The notes under the pieces were generated by a model that had not been told where the DNA came from, made no database searches, and worked only from the letters and a program-made list of their open reading frames with translations. This document shows, one piece after another, positions 34,078 to 42,112 of a stretch of 64,000 nt of DNA. This DNA comes from Amaricoccus solimangrovi (GTDB taxonomy: Bacteria; Pseudomonadota; Alphaproteobacteria; Rhodobacterales; Rhodobacteraceae), in NCBI RefSeq assembly GCF_006385685.1, contig NZ_VFRP01000009.1, positions 1 to 64,000 on the forward strand, given 5' to 3'. Positions within the stretch are counted from its first letter, which is position 1. Every line of letters starts with the position of its first letter. Both the position numbers and the translations under genes were made by a program.

Positions 34078-34332
34078 TCAGGAACCCGCGATGTTCAGGA
34101 GCCCGTAGGCGATGTCGGCGAGGATCAGCGAAGCCGCGCCATAGACCGCGACCCAGATCCGCCGCTCGAGCCGGTCGATCCCGACCTCGATCTGCACGAG
34201 CCGGCGCTCGAGCTGCGCCCAGCGCTCCTCCGCGATCCGCTCGTTCACCTCGATCCGGGCCGAGGCCACGTCGAAGGGCTCGTAGAGAAAGCGCGAGCCG
34301 CCGCCCCGGGCCGTCGCCGCCTGCCGCATCAC
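34078..34332 (-). CDS. GTA gp3.5, small protein between portal and protease
   Basis: An 84-residue protein with an N-terminal amphipathic part (FLYEPFDVASARIEVNERIAEERWAQLERRLVQIEVGIDRLERRIW), probably coiled coil, and a C-terminal hydrophobic segment (YGAASLILADIAYGLLNIAG), probably one membrane helix. The position corresponds to g3.5 in RcGTA, whose function I do not know. It overlaps the portal gene by 4 bases (ATGA). Confidence 0.85.
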   Translation of the reverse strand: MMRQAATARGGGSRFLYEPFDVASARIEVNERIAEERWAQLERRLVQIEVGIDRLERRIWVAVYGAASLILADIAYGLLNIAGS

Positions 34333-35507
34333 GCCTCCCTCGCGGCCGGCAGGCCGAGCATCAGCCGCTTCTCCGCCTCGCTCAGGAAATCCGCCGCGAC
34401 GATCCGCGCCCAGAGCGCCTCGCGCTCCGCCGAGAGCGCCGGCACATTGTCCTCGTCGACGCGAAGCTGGAACGCCGCGCCGTAGAAGCCCGGCAGCCAG
34501 GACGACAGCGCCGCCAGCGTCTTCGCCACCATCGGCAGCACCGTCAGCCGGTAGAAGGCCCGGTGCGCTTCCTGATAGTTCGCATATGTGTTGTCCCCCG
34601 GCAGGCCGAGCAGCATCGGCGGCACCCCGAAGGCGAGCGCGATGTCGCGCGCGGCCGCCTCCTTCGTCCGGTGGAACTCCATGTCCGAGGGCGAGAAGCC
34701 CATCGGCTTCCAGTCGAGCCCGCCCTCGAGCAGCATCGGCCGTCCGGCGTTGCGCGCCCCCTGATGATGGTTCTCGAGCTCGTCGATCAGCCGCGAATAC
34801 TGCTCCTGTCCCAGCGCCCCCATCCCGTCCGCGCCGCGATAGACGATCGCCCCCGAGGGCCGCGCCGCGTTGTCGAGCAGCCCCTTCGACCAGGCGCCCG
34901 CGGAATTGTGCACGTCGACCGCGCTCGCCGCCGCCCTGAGCGGCGTCAGCCCGTAATGATCGTCGGTCGGATGGAAGCTCCGCACATGCAGGATCGGCGG
35001 ATGATCCCCACCGCGCATGTCGAACACATGCTTGCGCGCGCCCAAGCTGTATTCATAGGCGACCGGCCAGCCATCGGCCCCCGGCACCACGCTCATCCGG
35101 TCCGAGCGGAGGCAGTAGAGCTCGCGCGGCCCGCCCGAGGCGTGCCTTCCCGCCGCCTCCAGATAGGCGTCCCCGGTCAGCAGCAGGTTGCCGTAGAACA
35201 TTTCGAGCAGCGCCGCGCCGCCCTGCCCCGGATTCGGCGCCGCGATCAGGTCGAGCACCGGATGGACGTCGAACCGGCGATCGACGTCCTGCGCGATCAC
35301 CGGCACCGCCGCCGCCGCCTCGGCGATCAGCTTGACGCAGCGATGTCCGACCGGATTGTCGAGAAACCCGATCCGCGTCAACGTGCCGTTGTCGCGGGCC
35401 GACCATGCGACCCGCCCCGCGCCCTGGAACGCGATCAGAGGCGCCGCCGCCGAGGCCTTCGCCTCCGGCGCCGCCTCGGCGCGCGCGCGAAAGATTTGCA
35501 AGACCAT
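34329..35507 (-). CDS. GTA gp3, HK97-type portal protein
   Basis: A 392-residue portal subunit, which forms the dodecamer through which DNA enters and leaves the capsid. Recognised by TRIGFLDNPVGHRCVKLIAEAAAAVPVIAQD, LLLTGDAYLEA, YCLRSDRMSVVPGADGWPVAYEYS, HVRSFHPTDDHYGLTPLRAA, and LGLPGDNTYANYQEAHRAFYRLTVLPMV. ATG 35507 (MVLQIFRAR) is the family start. The frame remains open to ATG 35636, but that extension is only a translation of palindromic repeats and is rejected. Confidence 0.94.
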   Translation of the reverse strand: MVLQIFRARAEAAPEAKASAAAPLIAFQGAGRVAWSARDNGTLTRIGFLDNPVGHRCVKLIAEAAAAVPVIAQDVDRRFDVHPVLDLIAAPNPGQGGAALLEMFYGNLLLTGDAYLEAAGRHASGGPRELYCLRSDRMSVVPGADGWPVAYEYSLGARKHVFDMRGGDHPPILHVRSFHPTDDHYGLTPLRAAASAVDVHNSAGAWSKGLLDNAARPSGAIVYRGADGMGALGQEQYSRLIDELENHHQGARNAGRPMLLEGGLDWKPMGFSPSDMEFHRTKEAAARDIALAFGVPPMLLGLPGDNTYANYQEAHRAFYRLTVLPMVAKTLAALSSWLPGFYGAAFQLRVDEDNVPALSAEREALWARIVAADFLSEAEKRLMLGLPAAREA

Positions 35508-35535
35508 GAAGCCCGCTCCCGAATTGTCATGAACC

Positions 35536-35634
35536 CGTAGGGCGGACCTCGGTCCGCCCGCGCTCGCGCCACCCAACCGTAGGGCGGACCTCGGTCCGCC
35601 ATCCCGCCCGCCGTAGGGCGGACCTCGGTCCGCC
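35536..35634. repeat. Three copies of a short palindromic repeat between terminase and portal
   Basis: Near-identical 23-base copies at 35536-35558, 35578-35600 and 35612-35634, each CGTAG followed by GGCGGACC-TC-GGTCCGCC, an 8-bp stem. Spacers are 19 and 11 bases, so this is not CRISPR. The same unit occurs at 41984-42006 and 42041-42063. Copies of this kind behave like REP-type intergenic elements. Here they separate two GTA genes by 139 bases where other spacings are near zero. Confidence 0.9.
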
Positions 35635-35646
35635 ATCCCCGCCGCC

Positions 35647-36984
35647 TCAGAGCCGCCGCACCCGCGGGTTCCGCCAGCCCTCGGCCGGGTCGATCATGAG
35701 TTCCGTCATCGCCCAGACCAGCGCGTCGACCCGGTCCGGACTGCCCCGGCCGGTGAACCCCGCGGCGCTCATCGCCCGCATCTGGTCCTCGAGCGCCGGA
35801 AAGGCGCCCCGATGCAGGATCCGCCCCTGTTCGTAGAGCGCCGCGACCGGCTCCGCCCGCGCCGCCTTGCCCCGCGAGGCCCTGACCCCGCGATAGGACA
35901 CCAGCGGATCGATCTGGCGCACCACCGTCGCGACCAGGTCTCCGCCCTGGTTCACCTCCGCGATCAGCCGGTCCGCCCTGAACCGGTGGTAGAGTTCCAC
36001 CGCCCGCGCCGCCCAGGTGGTGGGCGTCGCACCCTTCAGGCTGCCGTCGAAGATCACCTCGCCGATCCAGTCCTTCGGCGCGCCGCCCTGGGCCACCCCC
36101 GCGACGATGATCCCGCATTCGTCGGCCTCCTCCCCGGCGCTGACCGGCGGATCGACCGCGACCACGACGCGGCTGAGCTCCAGCGGCCGCGGCACCCGCG
36201 CCGCCTCCAGCATCGGCCAGGTCCAGAGCGCGCCCTCCGCGTCGTTCGGCATCACCCCGTCGAGCTCCTGCCGCCCGAGCCGGCCGCCGGCGTAGCGCCG
36301 CGTCACCGTCTCGAGAAAGCTCCTCGCGAGATGCATCCGGTTCGCCTCGGTCGGCGCATGGGTCGAGACCGTCTCCGCGTCGTCAAGGAGCGCGCGCAGG
36401 AGCGCGTTGTTGCGCGGCGTCGTCGTCACCAGCTGCCGCGGCCGGAGCCCGAGCCGGAGCCCGAACTGCAGCATGTCCCAGGTCGCCTGTCCCTTCGGCC
36501 ATTTCGCGAGCTCGTCGCTCCAGGCGCAGTCGAACTGCGGCCCCCGCAGGCTCTCGGGATCGCTCGCCGAGAAGATCCGCGCCTCGGCTCCGTTCGGCCA
36601 GACCAGCCGCCGGCGCGTCGCCTGCCATTCCGGACGCCGGTCCGGAGGCGAGCAGTTGAGGATCCCGGATTCCCCGAAAACCATCACGTCGCGCGCCTGG
36701 TCGAGCGTCTCCGCCACCAGCGCCACGCGTTCGCACTCGCCCGGATCCGCCGGGCGCGCGCCTTCGACGCGGGCGCGGATCCACTCCGCGCCCGCGCGTG
36801 TCTTGCCCGCGCCGCGCCCGCCGAGGATCACCCAGGTGGTCCAGTCGCCCGCGGGGGGCAGCTGGTGCCCCGCGAGCGCCCAGTGCTCGAAGAGCCAGGG
36901 CAGCGCGGAGAGCGCGTTCGGGGACAGCCCGTCGAGAAAGGCCTCGCGCTCAGCCGCGCTCAGACCAGAGAGCAAGTCGCGCAA
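35647..36984 (-). CDS. GTA gp2, terminase large subunit
   Basis: A DNA-packaging motor of about 445 residues with ATPase and nuclease domains. Walker A is WVILGGRGAGKTRAGAEWIR, Walker B-like region LRGPQFDCAWSDELAKWPK, coupling motif VTTTPRNN. The nuclease has acidic residues in VVVAVDPPVSAGEEADECGIIVAG, and the late SPDRVDALVWAMTEL. It packages random host DNA headfuls in GTAs. The start is uncertain: the conserved part begins near LRDLLSGLSAAEREAFLDGL. TTG 36984 is the closest start and lies inside the 3' end of gp1; an ATG at 37095 would overlap gp1 by almost half. Confidence 0.92.
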   Translation of the reverse strand: MRDLLSGLSAAEREAFLDGLSPNALSALPWLFEHWALAGHQLPPAGDWTTWVILGGRGAGKTRAGAEWIRARVEGARPADPGECERVALVAETLDQARDVMVFGESGILNCSPPDRRPEWQATRRRLVWPNGAEARIFSASDPESLRGPQFDCAWSDELAKWPKGQATWDMLQFGLRLGLRPRQLVTTTPRNNALLRALLDDAETVSTHAPTEANRMHLARSFLETVTRRYAGGRLGRQELDGVMPNDAEGALWTWPMLEAARVPRPLELSRVVVAVDPPVSAGEEADECGIIVAGVAQGGAPKDWIGEVIFDGSLKGATPTTWAARAVELYHRFRADRLIAEVNQGGDLVATVVRQIDPLVSYRGVRASRGKAARAEPVAALYEQGRILHRGAFPALEDQMRAMSAAGFTGRGSPDRVDALVWAMTELMIDPAEGWRNPRVRRL

Positions 36985-37255
36985 GGATTTCCGCGCGCGC
37001 GGCGTCGAGGTCGAGCTCTCCGCCCGCCCCGTCCCTTCTGCTTCTTTCGTCAAGACCCGCCTCGATGTCGAGCACGGCTCGCAGCGCGGTTCCATGTGCC
37101 CGGATCAGGGCCTCGTCCCGCCAGCCGCCGCCGGGCTCCCACCCGGCACCGTGCGCGATCCGACCGTGAAGCGCCACGGTGAGATCACGATACAATACTC
37201 GCGCGCGCCCGAGCAGATCGCCCGGCGCCGCCGATTCATCAGCTGAGATTGTCAT
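36950..37255 (-). CDS. GTA gp1, small terminase-like protein
   Basis: A 101-residue protein at the head of the GTA unit, in the place of gp1, which in R. capsulatus is the small terminase that binds TerL. It is probably helical (LLGRARVLYRDLTVALHGRIAHGAGW; ALIRAHGTALRAVLDIEAGLDERSRRDG; AARAEILARLALWSERG), and lacks a clear DNA-binding helix-turn-helix, consistent with non-specific packaging. ATG 37255 has a weak ribosome binding site (AGGG about 10 bases upstream). It overlaps the terminase large subunit. Confidence 0.82.
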   Translation of the reverse strand: MTISADESAAPGDLLGRARVLYRDLTVALHGRIAHGAGWEPGGGWRDEALIRAHGTALRAVLDIEAGLDERSRRDGAGGELDLDAARAEILARLALWSERG

Positions 37256-37290
37256 GTGATAGTCGCCCTGGCTGCTCCGCCCGGGCCGAA

Positions 37291-37328
37291 ACGAAAACGG
37301 CGGCGCACGCCATTCCGCGTGCCCGCCG
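37291..37328 (-). terminator. Intrinsic terminator located between the GTA promoter and gp1
   Basis: On the minus strand CGGCGG-GCACGC, loop GGAATG, GCGTGC-G-CCGCCG: a 12-bp GC stem with a single bulged G, followed at once by TTTTCGTTT. It is 36 bases upstream of the gp1 ATG and downstream of both the mltG stop (37420) and a good promoter (37354-37382). It may terminate the mltG transcript, but any GTA transcript from the promoter would also meet it. Confidence 0.75.
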
Positions 37329-37353
37329 TCGCATTTCTACCAGCTTGCCCGAA

Positions 37354-37382
37354 GGTATACCCTGGAGCGTTCGCCGCGTCAA
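37354..37382 (-). promoter_or_regulatory. Putative GTA cluster promoter
   Basis: Minus strand TTGACG (37377-37382), 17-base spacer, TATACC (37354-37359), with an AT-rich stretch upstream (AGATTTAGTTC). It is the best sigma70-like match in the 164-base gap between mltG and gp1. Predicted start near 37347, giving a leader of about 90 bases that contains the terminator hairpin. Confidence 0.65.
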
Positions 37383-37419
37383 GAACTAAATCTGAGGTTG
37401 TGCGATTTTCCCGCGCGCC

Positions 37420-38427
37420 TCAGTCGCTCGCCGGTTGCGCCGCCCGCCGCTGCTCCGCCTCGATCCGCCGCCAGGCCGCCACGTTCCGGTTGTGCTCGCT
37501 CAGCGTCGCCGAGAAGACATGCCCGCCGGTGCCGTTCGCCACGAAGTAGCGCATGTCGCCCTCCGCCGGATGGGCCGTCGCCTCGATCGCCGCCTCGCCG
37601 GGATTGGCGATCGGCGTCGGCGGCAATCCCTGGATCAGGTAGGTGTTGTAGGGCGTCGGCTTCGCAAGCTCGCTCGCCCTGAGGCCCCGGCCCAGCGTCT
37701 CCTTGCCGAGCGTCAGCCCGTAGATCACCGTCGGGTCGGTCTGCAGCCGCATCCCCTCCCTCAGCCGGTTCTCGAAGACCGAGGCCACCATCGCCCGCTC
37801 CTCCGGCAGGCCGGTCTCCTTCTCGACGATCGAGGCGAGGATCAGCAGTTCCTCCGGCGTCCTGAGCGGCAGGCCCTGCTCGCGGTTCGCCCAGGCCTCG
37901 GCCAGGATCCTGTCCTGCCGCGCCCGCATCCGGTCGATCAGCGACTGCCGCGTGTCGCCGCGCTGGAAATCGTAGCCCGCCGGCGCCAGCGAGCCCTCCC
38001 CGGGCAGTTCCGCGACCTCGCCCGACAGGTCGTCGCGGTTGTTCAGCATCTCGACGACCTGCCAGCTGGTCCAGCCCTCCGGCACGATGACCTGACGCAC
38101 GACATTGCCGCCCCGGTTCATCAGTTCGAGGATGTCCTTCATCGAGGCCCCGGGCGGGATCTGGTATTCCCCGTACCGCAGCCCCTGATCGAGCTTCGAA
38201 TAGCGCGCCGCCACGCGGAAGATCGTGTCGTTGCGGATCGCTCCCTCGGAGCGCAGCTTCGCCGCGACGCTCGAGAGCCCCTCGCCCCGGTCGACCTCCA
38301 TCACCAGCGGCTCGGTCAGCGGGCCGGGGGCGGCGTATTGCCGCTGCCCCCAGACGATCGCGCCGAGGAGCAGCGCGAGCGCGACGATCAGGATGGTCAG
38401 CGCGTTGGCGGCGATGTGGCGGAACAT
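37420..38427 (-). CDS. mltG: Endolytic murein transglycosylase MltG
   Basis: A 335-residue inner-membrane enzyme that cuts nascent glycan strands and sets their length. One N-terminal transmembrane helix (IAANALTILIVALALLLGAIVWG) and a periplasmic YceG-like domain: YGEYQIPPGASMKDILELMNRGG, VIVPEGWTSWQVVEML, LLILASIVEKETGLPEERAMVASVFENRL (catalytic Glu in VEKET), LQTDPTVIYGL and YNTYLIQGLPPTPIANPG. It follows fabF by 9 bases on the same strand, as commonly seen (fabF-mltG). It is directly upstream of the GTA unit. Confidence 0.96.
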   Translation of the reverse strand: MFRHIAANALTILIVALALLLGAIVWGQRQYAAPGPLTEPLVMEVDRGEGLSSVAAKLRSEGAIRNDTIFRVAARYSKLDQGLRYGEYQIPPGASMKDILELMNRGGNVVRQVIVPEGWTSWQVVEMLNNRDDLSGEVAELPGEGSLAPAGYDFQRGDTRQSLIDRMRARQDRILAEAWANREQGLPLRTPEELLILASIVEKETGLPEERAMVASVFENRLREGMRLQTDPTVIYGLTLGKETLGRGLRASELAKPTPYNTYLIQGLPPTPIANPGEAAIEATAHPAEGDMRYFVANGTGGHVFSATLSEHNRNVAAWRRIEAEQRRAAQPASD

Positions 38428-38436
38428 GCGGCGCGC

Positions 38437-39705
38437 CTAGGCCATCCGGCGCAGGACCAGCGACGCGTTGGTGCCGCCGAAGCCGAAGGAATTCGACAGC
38501 GCGATGTCGATCTCGCGCTCCACCGCCGCCTTGGGCGCCAGATCGATCGGCGTCTCCACGCTCGGATTGTCGAGGTTGAGCGTCGGCGGCGCCACCTGGT
38601 CGCGCAGCGCCAGCACGCAGAAGATCGCCTCGATCGCCCCCGCGGCGCCGAGGAGATGCCCGGTCGCCGATTTGGTCGAGGACATCGTCACCTTGCTCGC
38701 CGCGTTTCCGAGCAGCCGCGCCACCGCGCCGAGCTCGATCTCGTCGCCGAGCGGCGTCGAGGTGCCATGCGCGTTCACGTAGTCGACATCCGCCGGCGCG
38801 ATCCCGGCATCCCTGAGCGCCGCCGCCATCGCGCGGTAGCCGCCGTTGCCGTCGGGCGCCGGCGAGGTGATGTGATAGGCGTCGCCCGACAGGCCGTAGC
38901 CGATCACCTCGGCGTAGATCTTCGCGCCCCGCGCCTTCGCATGCTCGTATTCCTCGAGGACGACGATCCCCGCGCCCTCGCCCATCACGAAACCGTCGCG
39001 ATCCCTGTCATAGGGCCGGCTCGCCTTCTCGGGCGTGTCGTTGAACCCGGTCGAGAGCGCCTTGCAGGCCGCGAAACCCGCGATGCCGATCTCGCAGATC
39101 GCAGCCTCGGCGCCGCCCGCGATCATCACGTCGGCGTCGCCGTACCCGATCATCCGCGCCCCGTCGCCGATCGCATGCGCGCCGGTCGAACAGGCCGTCA
39201 CCACCGAATGGTTCGGTCCCTTGAACCCGTACCTGATCGAGACCTGGCCCGAGCAGAGATTGATGAGGCTGCCCGGAATGAAGAAGGGCGAGACGCGCCT
39301 GGGCCCCTTCTCCTTCAGCGTGATCGCGGTCTGGGCGATGTTGTCGAGCCCGCCGATCCCCGAGCCGATGATGACCCCGGTCCGCTCGCGCTCCGCCTCG
39401 TCCTCGGGCATCCAGCCGGAGTCCTCGATCGCCTGCTGGGCGGCCGCCATCGCGAACAGGATGAAATCGTCGACCTTGCGCTGCTCCTTCGGCGCCATCC
39501 AGTCGTCGGCGTTGAACGTTCCCCCGGTCCCGTCGCCGCGGGGAACCTCGCAGGCGATGTCGCAGGCGAGATGGCTCGCGTCGAACCGCGTGATCTTGCC
39601 CGCGCCGGACTGGCCCGCGACGAGCCGCTTCCACGTCTCCTCCACCCCGCAGGCCAGGGGCGTGACCAGGCCAAGACCGGTGATAACCACGCGCCGCTTC
39701 GTCAT
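38437..39705 (-). CDS. fabF: Beta-ketoacyl-ACP synthase II FabF
   Basis: A 422-residue condensing enzyme of type II fatty acid synthesis. Catalytic Cys is in VVTACSTGAHAIGDG, the two His in VNAHGTSTPLGD and SATGHLLGAAGA, and the Lys in STKSATGH. The N-terminus RRVVITGLGLVTPLACG and C-terminus SNSFGFGGTNASLVLR are classical. It elongates acyl-ACP, including the C16:1 to C18:1 step. It probably has its own promoter because a terminator separates it from acpP. Confidence 0.97.
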   Translation of the reverse strand: MTKRRVVITGLGLVTPLACGVEETWKRLVAGQSGAGKITRFDASHLACDIACEVPRGDGTGGTFNADDWMAPKEQRKVDDFILFAMAAAQQAIEDSGWMPEDEAERERTGVIIGSGIGGLDNIAQTAITLKEKGPRRVSPFFIPGSLINLCSGQVSIRYGFKGPNHSVVTACSTGAHAIGDGARMIGYGDADVMIAGGAEAAICEIGIAGFAACKALSTGFNDTPEKASRPYDRDRDGFVMGEGAGIVVLEEYEHAKARGAKIYAEVIGYGLSGDAYHITSPAPDGNGGYRAMAAALRDAGIAPADVDYVNAHGTSTPLGDEIELGAVARLLGNAASKVTMSSTKSATGHLLGAAGAIEAIFCVLALRDQVAPPTLNLDNPSVETPIDLAPKAAVEREIDIALSNSFGFGGTNASLVLRRMA

Positions 39706-39732
39706 TTTCGCGCCCTCTTCCCGTTTCGCGAC

Positions 39733-39761
39733 CGTTTATCCCGAAGCCCGCGGAGCGACAA
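39733..39761 (-). promoter_or_regulatory. Possible fabF promoter
   Basis: Minus strand TTGTCG (39756-39761), 17-base spacer, TAAACG (39733-39738), 28 bases before the fabF ATG and just past the acpP terminator. Confidence 0.45.
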
Positions 39762-39777
39762 GCCCACCCGCTCATAC

Positions 39778-39810
39778 GAAAACGGCGCCCGGGAAGTTCC
39801 CCGGACGCCG
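39778..39810 (-). terminator. Intrinsic terminator after acpP
   Basis: Minus strand CGGCGTCCGGGGAA, short loop, TTCCCGGGCGCCG, then TTTTC. It starts 24 bases past the acpP stop and explains why acpP can be expressed far above fabF. Confidence 0.85.
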
Positions 39811-39833
39811 TCGCTCCGAACCGGAACGATCGA

Positions 39834-40067
39834 TCAGGAATTCGCGGTGATGAACTTGACCGCGTCGCCGTAGGTCTGGATCGTCTCGGCCGCGTCGTCC
39901 GGGATCTCGATGCCGAATTCTTCCTCGAACGCCATCACGAGCTCGACCGTGTCGAGGCTGTCCGCGCCCAGGTCGTCGATGAACGAGGCATTGTCGGTAA
40001 CCTTCGACTCGTCCACGCTCAGATGTTCCACGACGATCTTTTTGACGCGCTCTGCGATATCGCTCAT
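39834..40067 (-). CDS. acpP: Acyl carrier protein AcpP
   Basis: A 77-residue acidic helical carrier of fatty acyl chains. The phosphopantetheine serine is in [22 protein letters not shown] (DSL). ATG 40067 ([16 protein letters not shown]) is the family start, with AGGAAGAG upstream; the longer in-frame extension is untranslated leader. It stands as a single-gene unit between its own promoter (40177-40204) and terminator (39778-39810). Confidence 0.98.
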   Translation of the reverse strand: MSDIAERVKKIVVEHLSVDESKVTDNASFIDDLGADSLDTVELVMAFEEEFGIEIPDDAAETIQTYGDAVKFITANS

Positions 40068-40176
40068 TGTCTCTTCCTCTTTGGATCCCGGTCCGGGATT
40101 CTTGCCGTCCGTTTCCGATCCCCGGCCCGATCCGCCGCTTCGCGCCGGTCCGAAGGTCGCGTAAACCTCGTCGCGC

Positions 40177-40204
40177 GCTATAGCATAACCGTGAGCCGCC
40201 GCAA
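40177..40204 (-). promoter_or_regulatory. Putative acpP promoter
   Basis: Minus strand TTGCGG (40199-40204), 16-base spacer, TATAGC (40177-40182). Predicted start near 40170, leaving a leader of about 100 bases before acpP. Confidence 0.55.
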
Positions 40205-40243
40205 ACGCTAATGCGGGCGGCCCCCGGCGCCGCCGAACGGTGC

Positions 40244-40978
40244 CTAAATCATGGCCATTCCACCATTTACGTGCAAGGTCTGCCCCGTCACGTAAGCCGC
40301 CTCGGCCGAGGCGAGATAGACCACCGCCGCCGCGATCTCCTCCGCGCTCCCCATCCGTCCGGCCGGGATGCCGCCGAGGATCCGCCCGCGCTGCTCCTCG
40401 TTCAGCGCGTCCGTCATCGCCGTGGCGATGAAGCCGGGCGCCACGCAATTCACCGTCACCCCCCGGCTCGCGACCTCCTGGGCGAGGCTCTTCGACATGC
40501 CGATCACGCCGGCCTTGCTCGCCGCGTAATTGGCCTGGCCGGGATTGCCGGTGACGCCGACGACCGAGCTGATGTTGACGATCCGCCCCCAGCGCGCCTT
40601 CATCATGCCCCTCAGCACGCCGCGCGAGAGCCGCATCACGCTGGTGAGGTTGACCGCGATCACGCGCGCCCAGTCCTCGTCGGACATGCGCATGAAAAGC
40701 TGGTCGCGCGTGACGCCGGCGTTGTTGATCAGGATATCGACGCCGCCCAGCGCCTCGGCCGCCCGTTTCGGCAGCGCCTCGACCGCCTCCGCGTCGGAGA
40801 GATCGCAGGGCAGCACCGCCGCCTCCCCGATCTCGCCCGCGAGCGCCTCGAGCGGCGCGACCCGCGTGCCCGAGAGCGCGAGTTTCGCGCCCTGGCCCGC
40901 CAGCGCCTTCGCCACCGCGCCGCCGATCCCGCCCGAGGCGCCCGTCACCAGCGCCGTCTTTCCCGTCAAGTCGAACAT
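40244..40978 (-). CDS. fabG: 3-oxoacyl-ACP reductase FabG
   Basis: A 244-residue NADPH-dependent short-chain dehydrogenase that reduces 3-oxoacyl-ACP. Rossmann motif [17 protein letters not shown], catalytic Ser in [13 protein letters not shown] and the Tyr-x-x-x-Lys in [13 protein letters not shown] 40978 ([13 protein letters not shown]) follows GAGGGGAGAG. It lies 11 bases after fabD in a probable fabD-fabG transcript. Confidence 0.96.
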   Translation of the reverse strand: MFDLTGKTALVTGASGGIGGAVAKALAGQGAKLALSGTRVAPLEALAGEIGEAAVLPCDLSDAEAVEALPKRAAEALGGVDILINNAGVTRDQLFMRMSDEDWARVIAVNLTSVMRLSRGVLRGMMKARWGRIVNISSVVGVTGNPGQANYAASKAGVIGMSKSLAQEVASRGVTVNCVAPGFIATAMTDALNEEQRGRILGGIPAGRMGSAEEIAAAVVYLASAEAAYVTGQTLHVNGGMAMI

Positions 40979-40989
40979 GCTCTCTCCCC

Positions 40990-41928
40990 TCAGGCTTCGA
41001 CCGCGGCCAGCGCCGCCACGTCGGCCGGCCCGTTCACCGCGCGCACCGCGACCTCCTTCGAGATCCGCCGGATCATCCCCGACAGCGCCTTGCCCGCGCC
41101 GATCTCGATCATCTCGCCGACGCCCTCGCCGGCCATGTAGAGCACGCTCTCGCGCCAGCGCACCCGGCCCGTGACCTGCTCGACCAGGAGCCGCCGGATC
41201 TCCTCCGGATCGCTCACCGCCCCGGCGCGGACATTCGCGACCACCGGCACCGCCGGCGCGCTGATCTCCGTCTCCGCCAGCGCGTCCTTCATCACCTCGG
41301 CCGCCGGCGCCATCAGCGCGCAATGGAACGGCGCGCTCACCGGCAGGAGCAGCGCGCGCTTGGCGCCCTTCGCCTTGGCGATCTCCACGGCCCGCTCGAC
41401 CGCGGCCTTGTCGCCGGAAACCACCACCTGCGCCGGATCGTTGTCATTGGCCGCCGCGCAGACCTCGCCCTGCGCGGCCTCCGCCGCCACCGCCTCGGCC
41501 CCCGCGAGATCGAGCCCGAGCAGCGCGGCCATCGCGCCGACGCCGACCGGCACCGCCTCCTGCATCGCCCGGCCGCGCAGCCGGAGCAGCCGCGCCGCGT
41601 CGGTCACGCTGAGCGCCCCCGCCGCCGCCAGCGCCGAATATTCGCCGAGCGAATGGCCCGCGACGAAGGCGGCGCGTTCGATCCCGAAACCCTCCGCCTC
41701 CATCGCCCGGAAGGCGGCGAGCGAGGTCGCCATCAGCGCCGGCTGCGCGTTCGCGGTCAGCGTGAGCTCGGCGATGTCGCCCTCCCAGATCAGCGCCGAG
41801 AGCTTCTCGCCCAGCGCGGCGTCGACCTCCTCGAACACCGCAGCCGCGGCCGGATAGGCTTCCGCGAGATCCCTGCCCATGCCGATCACCTGGGCGCCCT
41901 GCCCAGGAAAGACGAACGCCCGTTTCAT
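40990..41928 (-). CDS. fabD: Malonyl-CoA-ACP transacylase FabD
   Basis: A 312-residue enzyme that loads malonyl groups on ACP. N-terminal [18 protein letters not shown], nucleophile Ser in [16 protein letters not shown], conserved Arg region [16 protein letters not shown] and the His in [15 protein letters not shown] 41928 is the family start; the open frame upstream contains palindromic repeats. Start of the fatty-acid gene group running toward mltG. Confidence 0.97.
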   Translation of the reverse strand: MKRAFVFPGQGAQVIGMGRDLAEAYPAAAAVFEEVDAALGEKLSALIWEGDIAELTLTANAQPALMATSLAAFRAMEAEGFGIERAAFVAGHSLGEYSALAAAGALSVTDAARLLRLRGRAMQEAVPVGVGAMAALLGLDLAGAEAVAAEAAQGEVCAAANDNDPAQVVVSGDKAAVERAVEIAKAKGAKRALLLPVSAPFHCALMAPAAEVMKDALAETEISAPAVPVVANVRAGAVSDPEEIRRLLVEQVTGRVRWRESVLYMAGEGVGEMIEIGAGKALSGMIRRISKEVAVRAVNGPADVAALAAVEA

Positions 41929-41983
41929 AGCGGTCCCCCATGTTTTCCGCCTGACTAGCGCCCGCCCGCCCCACCGTCCACCC

Positions 41984-42063
41984 CGTAGGGCGGACCTCGG
42001 TCCGCCTTCCCCGCCGCCCGCCCGCCGGTTCGCCACCCCGCGTAGGGCGGACCTCGGTCCGCC
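41984..42063. repeat. Two further copies of the short palindromic repeat
   Basis: Copies at 41984-42006 and 42041-42063, identical in the core GGCGGACC-TC-GGTCCGCC to those at 35536-35634. They lie in the 184-base gap between fabD and the Lrp regulator, upstream of the fabD start. Flanks are C-rich simple sequence (CCCCGCC repeats). Confidence 0.88.
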
Positions 42064-42112
42064 GTCCTCCCCGCCTCCCCCCCGCCGGCCGCTCCTCGTC
42101 CATCCCTCGCCG

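Noticed and set aside
35536-35634. CRISPR-like array
   Set aside because: Three copies only, spacers of 19 and 11 bases, strongly palindromic unit present elsewhere, no cas genes.
35508-35636. 43-residue N-terminal extension of the portal protein (start at ATG 35636)
   Set aside because: It is only the translation of three palindromic repeats (repeating GGPRSALR-like units); the family start is MVLQIF at 35507.
22562-37255. Ordinary inducible prophage
   Set aside because: Gene order and sizes are those of RcGTA; there are no integrase, repressor, replication or lysis genes adjacent, and the integrase at 307-1785 is 20 kb away at its own tRNA site.
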